DNA of 64,000 bases from Dromaius novaehollandiae (Eukaryota; Chordata; Aves; Casuariiformes; Dromaiidae), in assembly GCF_036370855.1 (NCBI RefSeq), contig NC_088112.1:12206469-12270468 (forward strand), written 5' to 3'. The notes beneath the pieces were generated by a model. It did not search any database. It was not told the origin of the DNA and was given only the letters and a program-made list of their open reading frames with translations. Made by a program: the position numbers and the translations under genes. The number at the start of each line of letters is the position of its first letter. Position 1 is the stretch's first letter. Below are positions 1-11,552 of this stretch, piece after piece.

Positions 1-527
1 TTCTCTCAGCTGAATGTTTTTGGGTACCAAGAGAAGAGGCCCAAAAGCAGGGGTGTCACAGCTGGTGGAGGAAATCTTGCCAGTCTCTCATGTAACAGTG
101 AGGATGCAACTTCCCCCTTGGACCTGCTCATCAGAACGTCCCTACCTGGAAGGCAGCTCCCTGCCAGGCCTGGATGCCTGTGAGTGGGGGCTGGTGCTCA
201 GAGTGCTGGCCTGTCCGGCTTGGGATGCAGGGATTTGTCATTGCTGTTAGCCGCTGGAAGCAAATAACTTGTAGCATCCCTGAAAACTCAGCCTTGGACC
301 TGCTGAAAGGCCTTGGGCTGTCTGGACAGGCTCGTCACAGGCTAGATTTGAAGCTGGTCATGTCAGGAATATCCACGAGTTCCTGCACATATCCATGAGT
401 TCCTCCAAATATCCATGAGTTCCTGCTCCTGCTGCTTCCCATCTCCTGAATGGGAGTCCCTTGGCTCTAGTGACATTGTCTGGCTCAGAGTTCAGTTTGA
501 CCCAGGATGGGTTTTTTCTTTCTGCAG
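1..527 (+). other. LARP1: LARP1 intron (3' part)
   Basis: The sequence before the first recognised exon has no LARP1-like reading frame and ends in a pyrimidine-rich acceptor (tttctttctgcag) at 515-527. In human the preceding residues encode the region after the La module, so that exon must lie upstream of the window. A three-copy 20-bp repeat sits at 369-428. Confidence 0.8.
369..428. repeat. 20-bp tandem repeat, three copies
   Basis: Units 369-388, 389-408 and 409-428 share the core ATATCCAYGAGTTCCT, with a variable last four bases. It lies inside a LARP1 intron about 100 bp before the splice acceptor. It is a short minisatellite; no function is visible. Confidence 0.85.
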
Positions 528-3500
528 TACCTACAGATGCTTTGGCTAACAAGTTGTTTGGAGTTCCTGAGCCTTCAACGATTGCCCGGTCTTTGCCTAC
601 GACTGTACCAGAATCACCCAACTACCGCAACGCCAGGACCCCCCGGACCCCTCGCACACCTCAGCTGAAAGACCCAACACAGACACCCCGGTTTTACCCA
701 GTGGTGAAAGAAGGCAGGACGATAGATGCCAAGGTGGGATGTGGACTGGGGTGTGGGAGGGAGGCTGGGATTCCCCAGCTGGGACCCAGAGAGAAAGAGG
801 ATGCATTCCTGATGCACTATGTTTTGCAGACTCCACGGAAGAGGAAGACGAGGCACAGTTCAAACCCCCCGATGGAGTGCCATGTGGGCTGGGTGATGGA
901 CTCTCGGGAGCACAGGCCTCGTACTGCCTCTATCAGGTACCAGACACAGGAGTGCAGAGTGACAGAGAAAGCAGAAACAGGGAAAGGAGTGGGCATGGGA
1001 AAGGGACAGGGCAGTGTTGTCTGGTCTGGCAGCTCTTCCCAGGGAGCTGGTGGGACCAAGAGATAAGTGTCACGGGGTGGAGTGTGACCTTGTGCTGCAA
1101 GGAGGTTGACAGGAGTGTCTTGTGCTCAGCTCCAGCCCCTCAGAGGGGACCCCGGCCGTCGGAAGCTACGGCTGCACCCCGCAGTCCCTGCCCAAGTTTC
1201 AGCATCCTTCACACGAGCTGCTCAAGGAGAACGGCTTCACGCAACATGTCTACCACAAGTACCGTCGGCGCTGCCTTAACGGTAGGCACGTGGGGAGGGA
1301 CACCCGCACCACTGGATTTGGGGCAAGGTGCCTGTGTTCTGGCTGTGTTGGATGGGCACGGTATGGTAGCAGAGCACTCAATGGCAGATAAATAGGGTAC
1401 TGTAGGACAACCTTGCTGGTAGCTGATGTTTCCCCACAGTCCATGGAGAGTGAGCGAGCTGTGGCTTTGGGAGCTCAGGGTGTCCAACAGCAGGGGCTGG
1501 ACCTAGTCATAGTGCCACAAACCCCTCCTATTTGTGAGCCCCTATGCAGACCTGGCTCCCTGGGACGAAGTCTGTCTTGTAATCGGCCCCTCTTCCCCAA
1601 ACAGAGCGGAAACGACTGGGCATTGGACAATCCCAGGAGATGAACACGCTCTTCCGGTTCTGGTCCTTCTTTCTCCGAGATCACTTCAACAAGAAAATGT
1701 ACGAGGAGTTCAAGCAACTGGCTGTGGAGGATGGGAAGGAGGGATACAGGTAGGAGAGGAGGGGCAGCGTGGCCATTCCTGGGAGAGGAGTGAGGGAAGA
1801 GGGTCAGGTCTTTGCAGGGCTCACAGCGAAGCAAAGGCAGCATCTCTCTGCCTTGCTTGGAGGCAGGACTGGGGCCTCCAAGTCACCTCCTCTTTTTGTG
1901 ACATGCAGCAGGGCGCTCTGCTCCAGGAGCCTCTCTGTCCAGGTGTAGCATGCACCACAGTGAGCATGACATGCCGTTCCATTCCCAGGTACGGTCTGGA
2001 GTGCCTTTTCAGATACTACAGCTACGGACTGGAGAAGAAATTCCGGCCAGACATATTTAAAGACTTTCAAGAAGAGACCATCAAGGATTATGAAGCTGGT
2101 AGGTGCCTCCTTTGGCCTCCCCTTGGGTTGGCAGTGATGTAGCCCAGCTGTGTGGCTGCTCCTGGGCCTCTGCTCATGACCTCGGGGAAAGGAAAAAACT
2201 TTGTATAAAAATGTGTGCGACTGGGACTTGCTAGGATGCCCCATTGTTCCACTGGGTCTAACGGTCTTGCCCTAGTTTTTTTCCTGTGCCAGTGTGGCCA
2301 GGCTGAGGGGAGTTTGGCACGAGGCGGGGAGCTGGGACTGGAGCCCGTCTGATGCCACCTGCACAGCCTGAGATACTTGAGACCTGCTGTCCTCATCCAC
2401 TGGTGGTGAGAGATGCTCCTGCACAGAGCAGAGAGACTAGCTTTGTGGGGGAGAACAGAGTGGATGTTTGCTGGCCTGGAGCCTCTTTGGTGGGAGTGTG
2501 TGTGAAATGAAATAATGGAAGACTGTAGCTCTCCCAGAACACATTCTTCTGGGTTTTCTCAAGGCCCTGCAGTGTTGCAGTCTGTCACCTATTTGTCACT
2601 GTCAGGCTAGGCACAGAGCCTGGGGACATACCCTATCAAGAAGGCTGCCCAGTACTGTTGGTCACTGTCTTCCAGGTTTTCTGTATAGCCTCATTTGTGC
2701 CTGCTGGTGGGCCAGAAAGGGTCCCTGGTGTTGCCAGTCTGCGGGACTAGCAGTGGGGAAGCCTTGGGGGAACAGTTCTGACTTCTTCATTCAATTTTCT
2801 TCCCTCCATTCCAGGACAGCTTTATGGGCTGGAAAAGTTCTGGGCCTTCTTAAAATATTCCAAAGCCAAAAACCTGGACATCAACAGCAAATTGCAAGAA
2901 TACCTCAGCAAGTTCAAGCGCCTCGAGGACTTCCGAGTGGACGTGAGTAGCAGCGCCTGCACTGCGCCGATCACCCCCTTGCACTCCTCTGGCCCCTGAG
3001 AGCTGGGGGTTTGGGCGCCCTAGTCCCTGAGTGATGCCAGGCAGGGGAAGTCAGTGACATCTAGTGTCATGCCTCATCATTGCAGCTGGGCCAGGGATGA
3101 GCAACTTGAGCACCTCCAAGTCTCATTATTCAGCTGCTCCATCGTTGAGTGTGTGGTGTTTGCTCTGTTTTTCCTGTGGCTTTTTTATTTTATTTATTTA
3201 TTTATTTCAGCAGTGCTGTGGTATTCTATCCCCCAGGGAGCTCAGGCCTTTCCCTGTACTGTGGCTAGGCTGTGAGTGAGGTGGAGTATGGCAGGATCAC
3301 ACTAACATCGCTGCCAACAGGTCAGGTGCTGCTGAGGAGCAGAGGAGCTAGCACCAGACAAAGCTCATGCACGAAGCTCATGCAGCATCCTTACAGCATG
3401 GGCATGAGCAGACGTGAGTTTGGTGTCTCTAAAGCCAGAGCAGTTGCTGCAAGGGTTTGCATATTGCAAGTCTGCTTCAGAACAGCTCTCTGGGGTAATG

Positions 3501-4119
3501 CATGTGTGCATCATCCCCTGATCAGCTGAAGAGGCAGAAAAAAAGAGAGCCTTAAAGGCTTGAGCGGAGCCAGTATTGTGCAGAGCTCTGGCTCCCAGAC
3601 TTCTGGAGCATGCCCCTTTGTGGAGGAAGGTGGTAGCTAAAGCACAAAGGTGATAACTTGCTTTTACTGGAAGTGTGTCTGTCTTTCTGTAAATAAATGT
3701 GGTAGTGGTAGATTTAGAGAGGAGAGCAGCAGCCCTCAGTATTGTGTGCATGGGGAGAGTGTAGTATTCCCTGTAGGTCAGAGAGAGAGGCTTGGAGGTA
3801 GCCAGCAAGGCTGCTTTCTGATCCAGAGGGGAGGGGGGATATGAGGGGATATGCTTTTCGAGAAGGCTGTGCTGATACTGGGGTGTTTCTGTTCCAGCCA
3901 CCCATGGGAGAGGAAGGTGGACACAAAAGATACCCAACGACGTCAGGGGGAGATGGCAGGAAGCGCTACCCATCCCAGTCTTCCAGCAAAACGGTCAGCC
4001 AGTGCCCATCCAGCCAAGCCCACACCTCGCCCAGCCAGCCTGCGCATGAGGATGCCAAAAACCTGAGCCAGCTAGTCCCTGCTCCAGCAGCTGCAGAATC
4101 GCAGACAGTGGGGAAGTAG
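528..4119 (+). CDS. LARP1: LARP1, C-terminal part (last seven coding exons, DM15 region)
   Basis: Coding exons are 528-733, 830-936, 1130-1281, 1605-1749, 1989-2098, 2815-2942 and 3898-4119 (stop TAG). All junctions are GT-AG and in phase. The first exon enters in the middle of a codon, so the La module and N-terminus lie upstream of the window. The 355 residues seen include [12 protein letters not shown], an RTPRTPRTP stretch, [13 protein letters not shown], then the DM15 helical repeats ([72 protein letters not shown]). In the family DM15 binds the m7G cap and first nucleotides of TOP mRNAs and represses their translation downstream of mTORC1. The tail after DM15 is Ser/Pro-rich and differs more from human. 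Introns are 96 to 955 bp; those at 1282-1604, 2099-2814 and 2943-3897 hold nothing recognisable except a TTTA run. Confidence 0.96.
3184..3208. repeat. TTTA microsatellite
   Basis: A run of TTTA/TTTTA units in the last LARP1 intron. Confidence 0.8.
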
Positions 4120-4476
4120 AGAGGCTGCAGCTTCTGCTTCCCGCTGAGAGACGGGGTGGGTTGGTGGGGGACTGGCTCGGAAAAGGGGAGACGTGAGGAG
4201 GAGGGACAGGAAGGGAGTTGGAATATGGGTGCCTATGAACAGGCTGCTAGGGAGAAACTTCAACGCACATGATTTTTTTTCTCTTGTGGCTGGAAAGCAA
4301 AGACGATCTGCATCTAAAACACCATTTTGCTATTACAACCCTGACCAGAGCCAGACCCACCCCCACTGGACCCATCCTTTGCTTTTCCTCCCCACTGCTC
4401 CCTTCTGTGCACACATTCATGTCTTAGTGTCTCTTTAAAAAATGTTCTGGCTGGGTTGGAAAGGGGAGATTTTTTT

Positions 4477-4496
4477 TATTATTATTATATATATAT
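4477..4496. repeat. ATT/AT microsatellite in LARP1 3' UTR
   Basis: A short (ATT)n run passes into (AT)n. It follows a T-rich stretch shortly after the stop codon. Confidence 0.75.
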
Positions 4497-7400
4497 CAAG
4501 TTTTAAATTATTGCTAGAAGTTTGTCTGGATTTACCAAAACAAGTCTGCTCTGCGTGGCCCCCAAAACTCCCCTCTGTGTTCACCCTTTGAATCGCTGGG
4601 CAGCCCGATCAGGAAGCTCGGAGGAGTGAGGTTCCCCGTGGGGGATCGAAGCCGCAGCGTCTCGTGACCCTGTGGAGCCTCTGATCTCCATGACCTGGCT
4701 GACTTCTCCCATTCCACATACGGCGGTGTGTCTTTGTCGCTGACTGCTGCAAAAGGAACATCACCCTGTTCGTCCTTCCTGTCCCTCCTCCCCAACGTCT
4801 TCACCTCCAACCTTCCCTTGGGTCTGGTTCTCCCTCTGCCCGCCTCTCCCTTCCATCACGGACAATTTGGAAGTCAACCAAAGGACCTCTGCCGAGGATA
4901 GGCTTGTTCTGACTCCTTCCTGCGAGTGGGGCTGGTGAGAGGCAGGCAGGCACCTGGACTTGAGCCCATGCAGACAGTGCGCCTGCTTCCCCAGGAACAC
5001 CCATTGCCTACAAAGACAGGACTTTGTCGAAGGAGGTTTTCTCTTCCTTTTCCCTTGGAAAAATGAAACAACAAAAAAAACACACAAAATCCCTAAAAAC
5101 AACAAAAAAAAACTCTTTAAAAAGACACATCTCCCTTTGCTTTCTTCCTTGGAAATATTAATTGAAGAAAAAAACACAAAAAAAGGAGAAAAAAAAAGTT
5201 GCCTTATGGTGGAGCTGGAACTGGGAGGCTTGCTCGGCTTCCTGGACCTTGGAGTGTGCTTGGCTCTTAGCCCGCCTGCCCAGAGACTCCTCACGGCACT
5301 GCTGCCGAGCTGATCCTCCCCGCAGCCTTTCCCCGGACCCTGCAGCTCACTCGGACACCTCCCCCTGCCACGTGGACCCCCTGCGAGCCCCAACTCCAGC
5401 AGGGGAAGGTGCTGAGGGTAGTCAAACCCAAGACTTGTGCTCATGAAGTAGTTGAAGACGCTGCATTGTGTATATGCTGTTGTAGCATCCTCCCCGCGAC
5501 AGCAACTGTATGTGCTTATGGCCTCACTCGGGACTTCGCCCTGCGCTGCTCGTTCTGCTGTCTCCAGCCAGTCCCGGGGCAGCCCAGCGCTGGGGCGGGA
5601 GCTCAGCCTGTTCTGCTCTGCACCTCCAGTGTCATCAGGAGGTGAGCAGGGAGATCCATCACAGCAGCGAGAGGAACTATTTCTTGCTGTGAGCAAGGGA
5701 GAGGGCGAGCATGTCCTTTGCATAACTTAATGCTGTAGCCTGACATGTGAGTGATGCAGTGCTGGGGAACTCCGCCCTCTGCCCCAGGCGCAGGTCTGTT
5801 GGTGGGGCTTACTAGGGGTACGAGTGGGAGACCTGCCTGCCAAAGAGGGGCTCTTGCGTGGGTTTCCCATTATATGTCTCAGCAGGGGACTGCATGAAGT
5901 CTCCTGCTTTGGGCAGCAGCCCTGTGCTTCTCCAAGGGCTGAGACTGTGCCCTGCTGCCCCTTGTTTGGCTGAGGGAAGGGGGATGACTGCACAGCTGCT
6001 GTGGCATTTACTCAGCTCCTCTGTGCAGCACCAGGTGAGCTTTGGCAGGCAAATCCTCCCCAAGCTTGCAAGCTGCATTGCCTGGAAGCATGTGACCACA
6101 TGCTGGGGACACGTCAGAGGGGGTGAAATCTGCTCCTGGAGCCCAGATGTAGCACTGGAAGATTGTGCTCCTGCTTTAAAGGTAGAAGCTTCTTTCAGTA
6201 AGAGCTGCTTGCCTTGCTGCTGCTATGCTCTGTCTCCTGGGTCAGGATGTGTGCTTTGTAGCTGTCTTGATTGTGGCTCCTGGTACCTTATCCTCATGAG
6301 CTGCAGTGTGCTCCTGTGCCTGGTGGGGGGCACTGCAATGGGCTACTCAGAGATGCGGCTAATTGTATTATCCTCTTCACAAAATCAGAAGTTGGTAATG
6401 AGCTGCATCCTTTCAAAGTATCCGACTGATAAGTGTTGCATCTTGTAGCTGGAAAAAGGAGTCATCTCTCCAGGGCAGTCTCTGTACAGCTGCAAGGCTT
6501 GTTGGCAAGAGCAGCCAGGAGGTGAGAACAGAAGAAAGGACAGTGAGCTTGGGCAAGTTGGCCAGAGCAGCCAGCAGGGAACTGGAGATCAGAGGTGGCT
6601 ATGGATGCTTACTGGGCCCTGCCTGGCTAAAGCTACCTTCCCAAACTGACACTGCATCAAAGGTGCTGCTTCAGTAGGTGGGGGGAGGGAGGGAAAGGAG
6701 GGGGGCTGGTCTGCGTGGAGCAGCTTCGTGAACTGCTGCTAATAATAGAAAGCACAGCTAGGGTTTGAGCGAGGCTGGGTAGCTGCTACTTTGCCATTTC
6801 CTCATATTGTGATCCTATTCCAGTCTGTCTGCCATTACTGCATCAGTCCTGCAGCTTGGTACCACTTGGAGGCCCAATTTCAGCACACAGACCTGTCCGA
6901 GGCCTTGGCTTACTCCGCTACAGCAGCAGTGATCAGGGGTCCCAAAGCGGTATGCAGGCTGGGTTGTCGAGCAATGTTTGTATAGTGGCGCGGCCTTGAC
7001 TGTTACCTCTGAATTTCCCTTCTCTTGTGGGCTGGAGTCAGACATTTAATGTTATGAATGTGGCAGGGTTTGACCCCAGTTTTGGAAGGAGGAGCCCTGA
7101 GGCTATAGACTGGGGATTGAGCAAGGACACTAGAGACTTATTACTGATTGTTCTCAAGTGCAGGTGGGTTTTACTTGATGCCCCAGGTGGTCCTTGCTGC
7201 TGTGTTCCCTGTATTCCTCTCACTGGTGCATGTTCTCTTTTGAAGCCAATTGTCTGCATTTTATTTTAGCAACAAACAAAATAGGAAACTAGGAAGAATA
7301 AGCTTCTGCTGTGGAGTTGTCGCTTGTGGAGCAGACTGTGGAATTGCTCGGGTAGTAGAAGAGGTTAAGAAACATCTCACAGAATATTTTGAAATTTGAA

Positions 7401-7701
7401 TTGATCTTAAATTATTACTTTAATTTCCCAGGCTGAGATCCTAGTCTTGGCCCAGAACAGTTTTTTCCCCCCTCTGCTGAGTCAGTGGTTTGTCGTATCA
7501 GTGTGGTGAGGGCCCTGTTTAAACAACGTCAGTTTTACAAGAGAGGCTTGGTCAGAAGGGCAATCCTAGCTGCCGTGCTGCAGCTGGGATTTGCATGCTG
7601 TTGGTCTTTGTTAGAGTTGACAGTAGGTCGTCTGTTAACTGCGTGCCTTGTTTTCGTTTGTGTTAGACAGCAGTGTGTCCAGGGAGTGAAGGAAAGATGG
7701 A

Positions 7702-7707
7702 AATAAA
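7702..7707 (+). terminator. LARP1: Candidate proximal poly(A) signal of LARP1
   Basis: AATAAA, followed about 30 bp later by a GT-rich element (tcctgtgtgtcttcctgtgg), the usual arrangement of a cleavage site. A second AATAAA lies at 7803-7808. Confidence 0.5.
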
Positions 7708-10184
7708 CAGCCTCGAGGCAGCTGTTACTTGCTCCTGTGTGTCTTCCTGTGGACTGAAACAACACAGGGCAACAAATCTGTTTTGTGTCACTAGAGCAGG
7801 GGAATAAAAGGCTCGCTGTTTGCAGCCCCCAGTGCAGGGGCTGTTAGGGGGAGAGCACTCTGTAGTCTTCTGGCTAGAAGCAAGTCTCCTACACCCTTGG
7901 GTGGTGTGGCAGCATTTTGCAAGCAGAGTGCTTGGTGTGCCAAGGTGAAGAGGGGCTGATTGCTCTGAGGTTGACCTAAGCAAGGTTTACTAATGTCTTA
8001 CAGTGTGCACGGGTGACAGATCTTTAAGTGCACTTTCCTTCTTGCTACATGAAACCTGTCACTGCTGTATAGACTTTGTACAGAAGGCATTGCATGCAGC
8101 TTACTCCACCTCCGGGGAAAGGAGATAGCTGTCCAAACAGGGGTTTTGCTTTTGAGGAAGCTCGGATCCTTCTTGCCCTCCTGCTGAGGAAGGAGTTTGG
8201 CCTTGCTTTCAGCTTGGATGCTTCGTCGTGATCGTATTTCATGCTTTTTTATTTTAGTAGTCTGAGCATGGTCCGGCACATTTATTCCTGTTACTGCAGT
8301 GCCACTCACCAATGTGTTCTGCAGCTCGCGATCACTGCACCTGGTCGGCATCAAGCCACTGGCGTGGCCGGAGGGAACCACCTGCTGCTTTTGGAGAGGC
8401 ACGCTGAGGCTGTTGGGCAGCTGGTAACGCGCAGCCTCTGGGCAGAGCTGGGGGAGCTTTCTCCGTCTCATCCCCCTGCCCAGGGAGGTCCTGCTGCAGG
8501 CTGTCTCCCCTCTCTGAGGTCCCTTCTTGCAGGTGCAGGTAGTTGTGACTGGTCCAGTGCTCTGTGGTATGGGCTCAGTAGTGGAGGTGGAAAGTGTGTG
8601 TACACACGTTTTGGAGGAGGCGTTATTGCTTTGCTGTATTCATTTAAAAAGAAACGACAAAACAGAACAAAAAAACCCTGCTGCTCCATTTGCCTGTCTG
8701 TCCCTCTTCCTGCTGCTTCCCTTCACACTCCCCTTTGGTGACTTTTCACCATAACCCTCGGGTTCCCTTGAGGTTCTGCGACTGCTTGATTTGCTTCTGA
8801 CTGGTCAACTGTACTGTAACAAAATGATGCGTTAACCTCAGTATCCTGCCACGTTTCCTTACGCTTTCAGCATGGCAGTGCAGAGGAGGGGGCCTTTTAG
8901 CTGTTAATGCCTTTCCAGTTATTTTATCAAAAGGAAAAAAAAAAAAACCTGTAAATGTAGCAAGCTGTGTTTGGAATGCTTATTTTCTCCTGTGTCTCTT
9001 CTCTGAGACTGGTTATGTCACTTCGTCACTGTTTTGAAATGGATGCTAGGCTCTTAAGAGAGAGGGTTGCTACACTTGATGTTAAATGCCTCACTGACTT
9101 TTTTTTTTTAAAGTTTCCAATACATGTAATAGATGAATGACTTTTTTAAAAGAAAATATTCATCTCAGTGGCATGAAATAGGTGGATGGAGGGCAGTGTT
9201 TCAATGAGTAGTTTACAGTTTCACTTTCTGCAGACACTTGAACATAGGACCGTGTATCTGTGACAAGCACATCACATTGGTGGGAAGCTCCAGAAAAGCA
9301 TGAAACGGCCTGGGCGTCAACCGACCCTTTTTCAGTTTGTGTAGATGTCAGTGTGTTGAAGCGTGCTTTGGGTCAACTCGAGATTCCCCTCTCTGTCCCT
9401 TTGTAGCTCATTCCCGCTTCACTATGTCCACAGTGGGGAGTCTCGTCCGTAGGTTGGCCTGTGTCAGCGACATTTTCCGCGGGAAGGGGTGCTTGGCAGC
9501 ACTCCATCCTTTGAGCCTCCCTGATGTAGCATTGTGTGCCTGCAGGGCATGGCAGCCAGCCTGTGCCCCCTCCACTGCCCCCAGCCTTGCCTGGTCCCCT
9601 TGGGCTTGGAAATCTTGGAACTGTGACTTGGAAGTGGATGCTGAGCTTTACCTCGGTAAGGCTGCAGTGGGTAGTCCCGGCCCCAAGGGTTTGCCCTGAC
9701 CTGCTCAGATCGTGTGGATTAGACCTTGGCCTTTCAGTAGCTCACCTGGAACAAAGGGGGTGATGGTTCGATGTGCTGGCCCTTCTCAAACTGTGTGTGT
9801 CCCAACCTCAGCCTTCTGTTTCCCAAAACTAGAAAGTGTGTGCAACCTTCTTCAGCTGCATTTATTGTAGAGACAAACTTAAAATGACTCATCACAGACC
9901 ATTTATCACTTGGGAGGAAAATCTTGTTAATATGGCCCGCTGTACATGATCCATCTTCTGTCGATAGTACATAATCTTTGACCCATGTGCTAGGATCATC
10001 ATCACATATAAAAGGAAAAGAGAAAAATGTAAAATACTTGAATGAGAGCTTGTATTATAACATTAATATTATTCAGAGTATCTGCTTTCTAGGCTGATGT
10101 GATTCATTATTCTAGTAATGCTTTAGTCCTTTGTAATTTGTGGTAATTATGCTTTTTCCTTTTTAATACAAAAAAATGTATAAA

Positions 10185-10190
10185 AATAAA
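10185..10190 (+). terminator. LARP1: Candidate distal poly(A) signal of LARP1
   Basis: AATAAA inside an A/T-rich stretch, with a downstream T/GT-rich tract (agtttgggttttctgttcc). It is the last good plus-strand signal before the tail of FAXDC2. Confidence 0.55.
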
Positions 10191-10439
10191 AACTTCAAAA
10201 GACAATGCAGTTTGGGTTTTCTGTTCCAGTAATCTACTTGCTCTTTTGAGAAGGCTGTAGGTTGTATGAATGGGTGGAGTTCCTGTGTGTATGGTTGTAG
10301 GAATTGGAGGAGGGCGGGTGAAGAGCTGGCTTCCGTGGGCAGAATTAAGTTGACATCAGGTAAGTGCAGTGCAGGTCAGCTCTATGCATGGTCTTGAAAG
10401 AACTTGCTTAAGAAGGATGTGGACCCAGCAATGATAAGA

Positions 10440-11552
10440 AATGTGATTTGAATTTTATTTATTTATTTATTTTGTACCAGGGCCCCGGTTGGTAAAGGGA
10501 TCCTGGGGAAAATAATTCCCAGCATGTCTCGATCTATTGCTAGGATGCATATAAAAGTATGAGTGTTGGACAGTGTGATCCTTCCTTACAGGGTTTCACC
10601 AATCTCCATGTAGGCAGCTCAGGAAAGCAGTTACACCCCCACCCCACCCTGAAAGTCCCATAGTTTGTCACTTTGATTTGTGCCACCTCCTGGCATGTGG
10701 GAAGTGAGATGAGGCTCAGCAGTAGGAGGTGATTTACGAGGACTTGTGTTATGTAGATTTCAGACTGAAGGGACCTAGTGACCTGGAGGCTTCTTATTCC
10801 CTTCATGCTCCCATATCAATTGTTTTAATAATAAAAGCACGAGTGCTCCCACTTGCGCTTTGCTGTCTCCCATGTAGGAGAAACTTGCTTTATATTGGCA
10901 GAGATTAGTTTGTAGAGTTGAGGATGTGACAGCCCTTAATTCAGATCTGTACTGATGTCCTGCACTTGAGGCACTGCTCATGGGTAGCTAGAGCCTCTGA
11001 GGTGTGTACAGAGGAGTGTTTGTAAAGCTGTGGCCCCATTGCCTTTCCACGGGGTTCCAGGACAAATCATCCCACATCCAGGCATTCTGAGATCGGGTAA
11101 AGTTGAGTCTCGGCAAAATAGTGCTTTTGAATCCCTACAGTGTGTAATTTTAGTAATTTTACTGATATTTCTGTAGCATGCAGCTGAAAGACCGGTAATA
11201 TGGCCAAAAGTATGGCCTGTGAAAACTGTGGAAAAGTGTCATGACCTTCATCAGAGTACAGGAACCCAAAAAACAACCATGTGGCCTAGAACACATCTGG
11301 CTTGAGTGCAGGTAGCCAGAACCAAAGAACAACGCAAGTAATTACAAAAACAAAACAAAAAAGCTAGACTAGTTTTGAAAATACCTTTCTAGAGAAGGTT
11401 TTTGTGTCCCAGGCAGGAATTCACAGGCAGCAAGTACAGGAATCTCAAGTAGCATGTTTGAGTTAAGCTTTGGGTTTTATTACTTAAGAACAATAACCTG
11501 TTTCCCAATTAAAATATTATTTGGCATAAATCATTGTCTCTAGCTCTCCTGG
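10440..11552 (-). other. FAXDC2: FAXDC2 3' UTR (probable)
   Basis: The sequence downstream of the FAXDC2 stop codon has no recognisable coding exon. Its end is set by the AATAAA array at 10454-10471. A shorter form ending near 11460 is possible. Confidence 0.5.
10454..10471 (-). terminator. FAXDC2: Overlapping AATAAA array, candidate FAXDC2 poly(A) signal
   Basis: On the minus strand the tetranucleotide run reads as four overlapping AATAAA hexamers. It would end a FAXDC2 3' UTR of about 1.1 kb, roughly 250 bp from the distal LARP1 signal on the other strand. An alternative AATAAA on the minus strand at 11476-11481 lies only about 75 nt past the stop. Confidence 0.45.

Larger units (their letters stand above)
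4120..10215 (+). other. LARP1: LARP1 3' UTR (long form)
   Basis: The 6 kb after the LARP1 stop have no recognisable coding exon on either strand. They contain A-rich stretches (5066-5205), an ATT/AT run (4477-4496) and several candidate poly(A) signals. Signals near 7.7-7.8 kb would give a 3.6 kb UTR, close to the length I recall for human. The signal at 10185-10190, followed by a U/GU-rich stretch, would give the long form. Which is used cannot be decided from sequence, and part of 7.8-10.2 kb could be intergenic. Confidence 0.6.

Noticed and set aside
9738-9775. tRNA-like words TAGCTCACCTGG and GGTTCGATG
   Set aside because: The A-to-B box spacing is only 27 nt, too short for a tRNA, and no stems form.
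10736-10790. Weak CR1-like phrase near gaagggacctagtgacctgg
   Set aside because: Too short, with no neighbouring consensus segments; it may be chance in the FAXDC2 3' region.
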